In this document: piece after piece, positions 1 to 5,080 of the stretch
How positions within the stretch are numbered: the first letter of the stretch is position 1
Layout: each line of letters starts with the position of its first letter
Assembly (NCBI GenBank): GCA_020048795.1
Contig: JAIFMA010000194.1
Span: 1-5,080, forward strand
DNA: 5,080 bases
Direction: 5' to 3'
Source: Rhodoferax sp.
GTDB lineage: Bacteria > Pseudomonadota > Gammaproteobacteria > Burkholderiales > Burkholderiaceae_C
The notes under the pieces: generated by a model
What the model was told of the DNA's origin: nothing
What the model saw: only the letters and a program-made list of their open reading frames with translations
Databases searched by the model: none
Position numbers and translations under genes: made by a program

Positions 1-26
1 CCGATGGATTCGCAATTGTTATTCAT
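1..26 (-). CDS. Start of an unidentified gene running off the left edge (partial)
   Basis: An ATG at 26-24 opens a minus-strand reading frame coding MNNNCESI before the window ends. A Shine-Dalgarno-like AGGA (36-33) sits six bases upstream, which is close to ideal spacing and is the main reason for calling a gene here. The frame is co-directional with the sensor kinase gene that ends at 151 and lies 124 nt downstream of it. A terminator-like hairpin and T-tract lie in between, so it may be a separate transcription unit or depend on read-through. Eight residues do not identify a family. Because the kinase lacks its own receiver domain, a response regulator is a reasonable guess from position, but nothing in the visible residues shows it. 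The alternative is that this is a chance ATG in intergenic DNA. Confidence 0.45.
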
Positions 27-36
27 GAGAAGTCCT
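27..36 (-). promoter_or_regulatory. Ribosome-binding site of the partial left-edge gene
   Basis: On the minus strand, AGGA (36-33) is followed by a six-base spacer, CTTCTC, and then ATG at 26-24. The match to the anti-Shine-Dalgarno core and the spacing are both good, better than for either other start visible in this window. This site is what decides the call of a gene start at position 26. Confidence 0.45.
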
Positions 37-67
37 AGGGCCGGGTTGTTGCCAAGCCTTGTATTGG

Positions 68-113
68 GCATAAAAAAGGCCTGTAGCCCCCGTGCTGTAT
101 GCCTGAGTAGCTA
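68..113 (-). repeat. 46-nt dispersed intergenic repeat, copy A
   Basis: Read on the minus strand, this segment begins TAGCTACTCAGGC and ends GGCCTTTTTTATGC. It aligns without gaps to the plus-strand segment 3620-3665 with 35 of 46 positions identical by hand count. The shared blocks are TAGCT at the start, ACAG and ACGGG in the middle, AGGC, and TTTTTATGC at the end. It lies wholly in the intergenic region downstream of the sensor kinase gene. It resembles AGCTGCTTGCGC...GGAGGC-type intergenic repeats that I recall as common in Comamonadaceae genomes, but that family assignment is from memory. No open reading frame or transposase is associated with it. Confidence 0.7.
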
Positions 114-115
114 GG
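72..115 (-). terminator. Candidate intrinsic terminator after the sensor kinase gene
   Basis: Reading the minus strand downstream of the kinase stop, CCTAGC (115-110) can pair with GCTACAGG (87-80) as a six-base-pair stem with a two-base CA bulge and a loop of about 22 nt. Two Cs separate the stem from a run of six Ts (77-72). Position, about 35 nt after the stop codon, and orientation fit termination of the binding-protein/kinase transcript. The stem is short, bulged and long-looped, so it would be a weak terminator. It overlaps almost completely with the 46-nt repeat copy at 68-113, so the structure may belong to the repeat family rather than to this operon. Confidence 0.38.
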
Positions 116-150
116 TTTAACATAGCAATTTTGGCTTTGGCAAGATAAGC

Positions 151-2586
151 TCATGGGGGGTTTTCCACCTGCGGCAGCGGCAGCACCAGACAGAACCGGC
201 TGCCCTGGCCTTCGCCGGGTGACTCGGCCCGGATCGTGCCGCCGTGGTGCTCGGCGATCTTGCGGCACAAGGCCAGACCAATGCCGGTGCCCTCATAGGC
301 GGCACGGCTATGCAAGCGGGCAAAGACCTGGAACAGCCGGCCAATCTGGTCGGGGGCGATACCGACACCGTTGTCGGCAATGCAGACCTGCCATGGACCA
401 CCCGCTGCGCTGGCCGTGGTGCTGGTCACGCTGATCTGTGGCGTGCGCCCGGCAACACGAAACTTGAGTGCGTTGGCGATCAGGTTTTGCAGCAGGCGCA
501 GCAGTTCGTCGGGACTGGCCAGGACACGCGGCCAGTTGCCTTCAAGGCGTATTTCGGCCTGCGCCTCGGCAACCAGCGGGCGCAGAAACTGCATGGCCTG
601 GTCAAGCACGGCACGGCTTTCCAGCCAGACCGGCGGCTCGCCCTTGCGGCCCACCCTTGAGTAGTCGAGCAGCCCGAGCATCATCGCGTCCATGCGTTTG
701 GCACCTTCAATGGCAAAGTCGAAATACTGGCGCTTTTCGGCATCCAGCGTGTCGCCCAGGCTCTTGTGCAGCAATTGCAGGTAGCTCGACACCATGCGCA
801 GCGGCTGGCGCAAGTCGTGCGAGATGCTGTAGCTGAACTGTTCGAGCTCGCTGTTGGAGCGCAGCAGCTCCCGGGCTTTTTCAAGCAGGGCGATTTCGGT
901 CTGTTTGCGCTCGGTGATGTCGGACTGCACACCATCCCAGACCTGGTCGCCGTTGTCTTGCCGCGTCAGCACCGACTCCAGCCGCAGCCAGCGCGGGTTG
1001 GCCGCAGCGCCCTTGAGCCGTCCTTCAAAAACCATGTGCCCGTCGGTGGCCAGTGCCTGGGCCGTGGCCGCCAGCAGCCGCTCGAGGTCTGGCGGCTGAT
1101 ACGAATCAAAAGCCAGGCGCGGGTTGCGCAGCAGGTCGGCGGCCTGCAAGCCCAGATCGTGACACAGACGATCACTGACATAGTCAAACTGGTCCTGGCC
1201 CGAGGCACAGACCCGGTATTTATAGACCCCCACCGGAATCGACTTGAGCAGGCGCTGCTGCTCGGCCAGCAGCGCACGTACCGCGTCCTGCGCCGCAATG
1301 CGTTCACTCACGTCAATCTTGACGGCAAAATAGTGCGTGGCCTGCCCGGCCATGTCACGCAGCGGCATGATCAGGCTTTGCTCCCAGAAGGTGCTGCCGT
1401 CTTTGCGCTGGTTCAACAGCGTGCCGGTCCAGGGCAGGCCGTGGGTCAGCTTGTCCCACATCTCCTGGTACCTGTCATCGGGCGTTGCGCCAGATTGCAG
1501 GATGCGCGGGTTTTGCCCCCTGGCTTCCTCTTGCGTATAACCGGTGGCACTGGAAAACGCCGCGTTGGTGTAAATGATGTCGCCCTTCAAGTCGGTAAAC
1601 ACCATGGCGGCCGGGGTTTGTTCGATGGCCAGGCTCATCAGGTGCAGATCGGCCAGCAGGCCTTGCTGGGCTTGTGCCGAGCGCTTCCAAAACAGTAAAA
1701 ACAAGGCCGCCGCCAACACGATGACGGCGGCGATCACGGCACTTTGGATCAGTTGCGTCGTCCAGCGCGCAAAAACGGCATCTTTTGACACCGTCTGAAC
1801 CAGCCGGATGGGCTGGTTGCGCAACTGATGAGTCACCATCAGCGTGCTGCCCAGGTCAAACACCCCGCCACCCTGCCCGGCTGCCAGCGCGGCAGCTTGC
1901 GCAAGCAGTGCTTGCGTGGCATCTGTCTCAGCCGGGTGAGTGCCGCCCGCCATATCCAGCAGCAACTCGTTGGCCGGCCCCAGCAACAAACTGGCCTCGA
2001 CCCCGGCCCCCGGAGTCTGCTCGGCTGCGCCGGCAAAATAGCTGCTGGCAAAGCTTGCCACGAAGGTGCCCAACACCCTGGCATCGGCCGTGCGCACGGT
2101 CTGATAAATCGCCAGCTCTTTCGGCGCGCCACCCAGTCCGGTCCAGCGGCCCTGCGCCTGGGCTTGGGCCAGCCAGTCGGGCAAGTCGTGGCTGGCCAGC
2201 GGGGCCAGCGCGCCGCGCGCCAGTAAGCGGCCGTCGGCAGCATAAAAGCGCAGATCCTGCAAAAAAGGCGAGTGCAGCAGTTTGTCGCGCAAGCCCGATG
2301 GATCGCCCAAGGGACGACCGGCTGGCAGGGCCTGAAGCTGCCCGGCCAGACTTGACAGGGTCTGCTCGGCCGAGCCAAAAGCGGCATCGAATACACCGCT
2401 GAGCGCCTGGCTTTGCAGTTGTAACGCGCCGCTGGCAATGGCGCGCTCTTTTTTGCGGTCATCAATGGCTTTCCAGGCCAGTGCCGCCAGCGCCACCAAC
2501 ACCAGCAAGACCACAAAAGCAAGCACCCGGCGCTGTGGCAAGTCGTAGGCTGTGGCCGAGCGCGGCTTGGCAAAGGGTGTCTTCAT
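151..2586 (-). CDS. Membrane sensor histidine kinase (dCache-like, PAS, PAS, HisKA, HATPase_c)
   Basis: This 811-residue inner-membrane sensor kinase should autophosphorylate on histidine in response to a periplasmic and/or cytoplasmic signal and pass the phosphate to a separate response regulator. Membrane segment 1 is at about 21-40 and segment 2 at about 279-300. The roughly 240 residues between them read like a double-Cache domain (FYAADGRLLARG near 114-125; QPIRLVQTVSKDAVFARW near 258-275). PAS 1 spans about 312-428, including GQNPRILQSG and the terminal HYFAVKIDVSER. PAS 2 with its C-terminal motif spans about 440-562, ending DITERKQ. A short coiled-coil linker leads to HisKA with the H-box SISHDLRQPL (phospho-acceptor His590). 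The HATPase_c domain has an N-box (NLIANALKF, Asn705), G1 (DNGVGI, 738-743), an F-box-like FQVFARLH and G2 (GTGIGLAL, 766-773), so all catalytic motifs are present. The HisKA/HATPase part resembles phytochrome-like kinases. There is no receiver domain. The start ATG overlaps the preceding stop as ATGA and has no purine-rich Shine-Dalgarno, so translation is probably coupled to the binding-protein gene. The ligand is unknown. Confidence 0.93.
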   Translation of the reverse strand: MKTPFAKPRSATAYDLPQRRVLAFVVLLVLVALAALAWKAIDDRKKERAIASGALQLQSQALSGVFDAAFGSAEQTLSSLAGQLQALPAGRPLGDPSGLRDKLLHSPFLQDLRFYAADGRLLARGALAPLASHDLPDWLAQAQAQGRWTGLGGAPKELAIYQTVRTADARVLGTFVASFASSYFAGAAEQTPGAGVEASLLLGPANELLLDMAGGTHPAETDATQALLAQAAALAAGQGGGVFDLGSTLMVTHQLRNQPIRLVQTVSKDAVFARWTTQLIQSAVIAAVIVLAAALFLLFWKRSAQAQQGLLADLHLMSLAIEQTPAAMVFTDLKGDIIYTNAAFSSATGYTQEEARGQNPRILQSGATPDDRYQEMWDKLTHGLPWTGTLLNQRKDGSTFWEQSLIMPLRDMAGQATHYFAVKIDVSERIAAQDAVRALLAEQQRLLKSIPVGVYKYRVCASGQDQFDYVSDRLCHDLGLQAADLLRNPRLAFDSYQPPDLERLLAATAQALATDGHMVFEGRLKGAAANPRWLRLESVLTRQDNGDQVWDGVQSDITERKQTEIALLEKARELLRSNSELEQFSYSISHDLRQPLRMVSSYLQLLHKSLGDTLDAEKRQYFDFAIEGAKRMDAMMLGLLDYSRVGRKGEPPVWLESRAVLDQAMQFLRPLVAEAQAEIRLEGNWPRVLASPDELLRLLQNLIANALKFRVAGRTPQISVTSTTASAAGGPWQVCIADNGVGIAPDQIGRLFQVFARLHSRAAYEGTGIGLALCRKIAEHHGGTIRAESPGEGQGSRFCLVLPLPQVENPP
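2583..2586 (-). other. ATGA stop/start overlap coupling binding protein and kinase
   Basis: The TGA stop of the solute-binding protein gene (2585-2583) shares two bases with the ATG of the kinase gene (2586-2584). The sequence just upstream of the kinase ATG (GCGCAAACCCC) has no recognisable Shine-Dalgarno. This arrangement is typical of translational coupling by ribosome termination and re-initiation, and it argues that the two proteins are made together from one mRNA. Confidence 0.85.
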
Positions 2587-3602
2587 GGGGTTTGCGCCAG
2601 CGCTTGTTGCGCCTGCTTGACCAATGTGTCAGGCACGCCGAGCTTTAGCGCAATCGCGCCTTGAGCGGCCAGGGCGCGCTGGCGCCAGGCCTGCATCGCC
2701 GCCTTGGACGGTTGCTGCACCCGCACACCGTGGGCTTCGAGCGTGCGGCGCGCATCGCTTTGGGCCTGGGCGGCTTCAAGCCGGGCTTCGGTGACACCGC
2801 TTTCCCAGCTTTCGCGCACCATGGCGCGCAGGTCATCGGGCAACTGGCTCCAGTAGGGGCCTGAAATCAGCGGGATGTACTGGGCAAAATAGGCCTTGAT
2901 TTCAGTGGCGTTGCGGATGCCGTGCTGCCACAGTTTTGCGCTGGCAATGGTTTCGTGGGTGGTCAGCAAGCCGTCGAGCCGGCCGCGCTGCAAGCTGGCG
3001 GGCAAATCGGGCCAGGCCACCACCACCGGGACGGCCCCGACGGCCACCATCTGCGCCGCAATGGCCTCACCACCGGCAATGCGGATGCGCAGGCCCGCCA
3101 TGTCCGGGTAGCCGGTCACCGCCGGCCCGGTGGCATAAAAGTGGGCGTGCCCGAGGTCAATCCAGCGCCCCGGTATCAGCACTTGCAGCGACTGTTGCAG
3201 ATGCGCCGAGATCAGTTGCCCGACCAAGCCGTCACGCACCCGGTGGTGGTCGGCGGCCTCCAGGCCAAAAAACATCGGCAACATCAGCACACTCACATAG
3301 GGGTCATAACGGTCAAGCTGCCAGGTGCCGGGCACCGCCATGTCCACCTTGCCCTGATGCAGGGCGCGAATCACGTCCTGGTCCCGAAACATTTGGGCGC
3401 TGTGGCTGAACTCGACTGACAGGCGCCCCTGGCTGCGCCGCGCCAGCGTATCGGCAAAACGCTGCACCACCCGGGTTTGCACATGGCTGGCGCTGTTTTC
3501 GGTGGAGATCCGGAAAACCAGCGGGGCGGCGGTGCCAACGGCCCCGGCAGCACCCATCCAGGCGCTTAAAAGCGTAGCGATGATTAGTTGGACAAAACCC
3601 AT
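2583..3602 (-). CDS. TRAP-type (DctP-family) periplasmic solute-binding protein
   Basis: This 339-residue protein has the usual length of DctP-family extracytoplasmic solute receptors. Residues 1-26 form a likely Sec signal peptide with a hydrophobic core (LIIATLLSAWMGAAGAV) and a probable cleavage after GTAA. The mature part follows the family pattern: an opening strand LVFRISTENS (28-37), FADTLARRSQGRLSVEF (49-65), an ALHQGKVDMAV segment (80-90), a DMAGLRIRIAGG segment (167-178) with the arginine (Arg174) that binds the ligand carboxylate in characterised members, and VVVAWPDLPASLQRGRLDGLLTT (193-215). Such proteins normally deliver organic acids or related solutes to DctQ/DctM permeases. 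No permease gene adjoins this one. The neighbour is instead a sensor kinase coupled by a four-base overlap, so a sensory role is plausible. The ATG is the only usable start: in frame, an upstream TAA is reached with no ATG, GTG or TTG in between. A weak AAGAG lies five bases upstream. The signal peptide n-region has no Lys or Arg, which is unusual. The ligand cannot be inferred. Confidence 0.9.
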   Translation of the reverse strand: MGFVQLIIATLLSAWMGAAGAVGTAAPLVFRISTENSASHVQTRVVQRFADTLARRSQGRLSVEFSHSAQMFRDQDVIRALHQGKVDMAVPGTWQLDRYDPYVSVLMLPMFFGLEAADHHRVRDGLVGQLISAHLQQSLQVLIPGRWIDLGHAHFYATGPAVTGYPDMAGLRIRIAGGEAIAAQMVAVGAVPVVVAWPDLPASLQRGRLDGLLTTHETIASAKLWQHGIRNATEIKAYFAQYIPLISGPYWSQLPDDLRAMVRESWESGVTEARLEAAQAQSDARRTLEAHGVRVQQPSKAAMQAWRQRALAAQGAIALKLGVPDTLVKQAQQALAQTP

Positions 3603-3612
3603 AAGTGCTCTT
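3603..3612 (-). promoter_or_regulatory. Weak ribosome-binding site of the solute-binding protein gene
   Basis: On the minus strand, AAGAG (3612-3608) precedes the ATG at 3602 with a five-base spacer, CACTT. It is only a partial match to AGGAGG, but it is the sole purine run near the start and supports the ATG at 3602 over the internal Met16. Confidence 0.4.
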
Positions 3613-3619
3613 GTTTGTA

Positions 3620-3665
3620 TAGCTGCTTGCGCAGACAGGACGGGTGCTGGAGGCTGTTTTTATGC
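3620..3665 (+). repeat. 46-nt dispersed intergenic repeat, copy B
   Basis: Read on the plus strand, this segment begins TAGCTGCTTGCGCAGACAGG and ends GGCTGTTTTTATGC. It matches copy A (minus strand of 68-113) at 35 of 46 ungapped positions. It occupies most of the 77-nt gap between the GGDEF-EAL gene and the solute-binding protein gene. AGCTGCTTGCGC (3621-3632) and GTGCTGGAGGCT (3644-3655) can form an imperfect hairpin with G-T pairs. The following T-run is in terminator orientation only for plus-strand transcription, and no plus-strand gene precedes it. In the minus direction the element therefore lies in the leader or promoter region of the binding-protein gene. Similarity may extend weakly for about 12 more bases beyond 3665, ending in a shared AAGGC. 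Confidence 0.7.
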
Positions 3666-3679
3666 ATACACAAAGGCCG

Positions 3680-5080
3680 CTAGCCTGATTCGGTTGCAGC
3701 ATGCGCCAAACCGGCCCTTGCCGCCAGCGACTCCAGCGCCGCCAGCGGCAAGGGCCGACTGAACAAATAGCCCTGGCAGGCGTGGCAGCCCAGATGCGCC
3801 AGCAAGTCGGCCTGCGCTTGCAGCTCCACCCCTTCCGCAATCACCGACAAGCCCAGGCTGTCGGCCAGCACCACCACCATCTTGGCAATGGCCGCATCGT
3901 TGGGGTCGGTGACGATGTTGCGCACAAAGCTCTGGTCAATCTTGAGCTGGTCCAGCGGCAAGCGTTTGAGGTAGGCCAAGGACGAGTAGCCGGTGCCAAA
4001 GTCGTCCAGCGAGAAACCCACGCCGTGCGCCTTGAGCGCGGCCATCTTGACGATGATGCCTTCCACGTCATTGACCAGCATGCTTTCGGTCAGCTCGAGC
4101 TTGAGCAGTTTGGGCATCGCCCCGGTGCGTGCCAGCGTGGCCAGCACACTGTCAACAAAGTCGTCTTGCTGAAATTGGCGCGCACTGACATTGACGGCGA
4201 TCGTCAGATCGCGCAGCCCGGGTTGCGTGGCCCAGGCTGCCAACTGGGCACAGGCGACATCGAGCACCCATTGGCCAATCGGCAAAATCAGCCCACTCTC
4301 TTCAGCCAGCGGGATAAATTGGGCCGGTGACACCATGCCGCGCTGCGGCTGCTGCCAGCGCAGCAGCGCTTCGACCCCGGTGATGCGACCCGCACCCACC
4401 ACTTGCGGCTGGTAGTGCAACACCAACTGCTGCTGTGCCAACGCCTGGCGCAAATCGGCTTCCAGCGCTGCACGCGCTGACACTTCGGCCTGCATGTGCG
4501 CGTCAAAAAAGCGCAGCGTGTTGCGCCCGGCCGCCTTGGCCTGGAACATCGCCAGTTCGGCGCGTTTGAGCGGCTGCTCGCTGCTCTCAAGCACTGCGCC
4601 GCCAAACAGGGTGATGCCGACGCTGGCGCTGCCATGATAGGCACTACTGTCGAGCGCGAACACCGGCACAAAGCTGGCGAGAATCTTGTCGGCCACGGCT
4701 TCGGTCTGGGTCGCCGCCTCGGTGGTGTTTTCGCTCAGATCTTCCAGCAACACGACAAACTCGTCACTGCCCAGGCGGGCAATGGTGTCACCCTCGCGCA
4801 CACAGGTCTTGATCCTCTTGGCCACCTGGACCAGCAGCGAATCGCCCAGGAAATGCCCGAGCGTGTCGTTGAGGGTCTTGAAGTTGTCCAGATCGACAAA
4901 CAGCAAGGCGCTCTGACGCGCGTGGCGGCTGCTGGCGTGCAGCGCCTGGTCGAGCCGATCAAGCAGCAGGCGGCGGTTGGGCAGTTGCGTCAGCGGATCA
5001 TAAAAGGCCAGCGTGTCGAGCTGCGCTTGCACCGCGGCGTGTTCGCTGATGTCGCTGAAGATGGCCACATAGTGGGTGGC
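3680..5080 (-). CDS. PAS-GGDEF-EAL cyclic-di-GMP turnover protein (5' end outside window)
   Basis: The visible 466 residues are the C-terminal part of a larger protein. The frame stays open to the right edge, and the first residues, ATHYVAIFSDIS, are the typical end of a PAS/PAC domain, so the GTG at 5068 is not the true start. Numbering from that GTG codon, the GGDEF domain spans about 20-190: DPLTQLPNR (24-32), DLDNFK (59-64), ND and GD residues Asn67, Asp68 and Asp76, an inhibitory-site motif REGD (91-94), and the signature GSDEF (100-104), with Ser at the second Gly. The EAL domain spans about 200-450: EALLRW (233-238), NVSARQF (293-299), ELTES (325-329), DDFGTGYSSL (355-364), LKID (375-378), EGVE (412-415) and QGYLFSRPL (432-440). 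The residues known to bind metal and substrate in EAL phosphodiesterases all appear present, so hydrolysis of c-di-GMP is likely. Cyclase activity is uncertain, and the GGDEF domain could instead act as a regulatory GTP-binding module. It is co-directional with the binding protein/kinase pair and 77 nt upstream of it. Confidence 0.93.
   Translation of the reverse strand, partial: ATHYVAIFSDISEHAAVQAQLDTLAFYDPLTQLPNRRLLLDRLDQALHASSRHARQSALLFVDLDNFKTLNDTLGHFLGDSLLVQVAKRIKTCVREGDTIARLGSDEFVVLLEDLSENTTEAATQTEAVADKILASFVPVFALDSSAYHGSASVGITLFGGAVLESSEQPLKRAELAMFQAKAAGRNTLRFFDAHMQAEVSARAALEADLRQALAQQQLVLHYQPQVVGAGRITGVEALLRWQQPQRGMVSPAQFIPLAEESGLILPIGQWVLDVACAQLAAWATQPGLRDLTIAVNVSARQFQQDDFVDSVLATLARTGAMPKLLKLELTESMLVNDVEGIIVKMAALKAHGVGFSLDDFGTGYSSLAYLKRLPLDQLKIDQSFVRNIVTDPNDAAIAKMVVVLADSLGLSVIAEGVELQAQADLLAHLGCHACQGYLFSRPLPLAALESLAARAGLAHAATESG

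Noticed and set aside
115..150. Possible promoter between the kinase stop and copy A (TTGCCA with TATGTT or TTAAAC, minus strand)
   Set aside because: The spacing is 13 bp to TATGTT, and TTAAAC is a poor -10 match, so it is no better than chance.
35..268. A minus-strand frame of 77 codons crossing the end of the kinase gene
   Set aside because: It starts inside the kinase gene in another frame, has no ribosome-binding site, and has no plausible domain.
766..1698. A 310-codon open frame on the plus strand, antisense to the kinase gene
   Set aside because: It lies fully inside a well-supported kinase gene with all motifs intact. Long antisense frames are common in high-GC coding DNA, and its translation shows no recognisable domain.
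1785..2402. A 205-codon open frame on the plus strand
   Set aside because: The product is rich in Arg, Pro, Ala and Ser, as expected from an out-of-frame reading of GC-rich DNA, and it is antisense to the kinase's periplasmic domain.
3661..3668. Eight-base palindrome TATGCATA
   Set aside because: It is too short to mean anything alone and partly overlaps the end of repeat copy B. No second copy or operator context was seen.
3603..3679. Possible promoter for the binding-protein gene (TATACA near 3618-3613 on the minus strand)
   Set aside because: No acceptable -35 hexamer lies at 16-18 bp, and the site would leave almost no leader before the start codon. Repeat copy B covers most of the spacer.
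3701..4330. A 209-codon open frame on the plus strand
   Set aside because: It is a shadow of the EAL domain coding sequence. The minus-strand frame carries every EAL motif, and the plus-strand frame has none of its own.
1..5080. CRISPR arrays, tRNA or rRNA genes, transposases
   Set aside because: No regularly spaced direct repeats, no tRNA-like cloverleaf, and no transposase or integrase motifs were seen on either strand.

Overview
The window looks like high-GC betaproteobacterial DNA, most likely Burkholderiales and plausibly Comamonadaceae. I infer this from the base composition, the style of the signalling proteins, and an intergenic repeat that resembles ones I recall from Rhodoferax/Polaromonas/Acidovorax-type genomes. 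No search was run, so the taxon is an inference. All genes that can be supported lie on the minus strand and are read from right to left.

In transcription order the layout is as follows. (1) 5080-3680 holds the 3' part of a PAS-GGDEF-EAL cyclic-di-GMP protein whose start lies beyond the right edge. Its EAL (phosphodiesterase) motifs look complete, and its GGDEF motif reads GSDEF. (2) 3679-3603 is a 77-nt spacer carrying one copy of a 46-nt repeat. (3) 3602-2583 encodes a DctP-family (TRAP-type) periplasmic solute-binding protein. (4) 2586-151 encodes a membrane sensor histidine kinase with a dCache-like periplasmic domain, two PAS domains, HisKA and HATPase_c. Its start codon overlaps the stop of the binding-protein gene in an ATGA junction. 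(5) 150-27 is an intergenic stretch with a second copy of the 46-nt repeat, in opposite orientation to the first and merged with a terminator-like hairpin plus T-tract. (6) 26-1 probably holds the first eight codons of another minus-strand gene, preceded by a good ribosome-binding site.

The functional theme is environmental sensing. The translationally coupled pair of solute-binding protein and sensor kinase, with no TRAP membrane subunits (DctQ/DctM) beside the binding protein, suggests that the binding protein may serve as a periplasmic ligand sensor presenting its state to the kinase. The kinase has no receiver domain, so its output should be a separate response regulator, and the gene starting at position 26 is the nearest candidate. 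The c-di-GMP protein upstream may belong to the same regulatory neighbourhood or be an independent unit. The most notable non-coding structure is the inverted pair of 46-nt repeats that brackets the binding protein/kinase pair.
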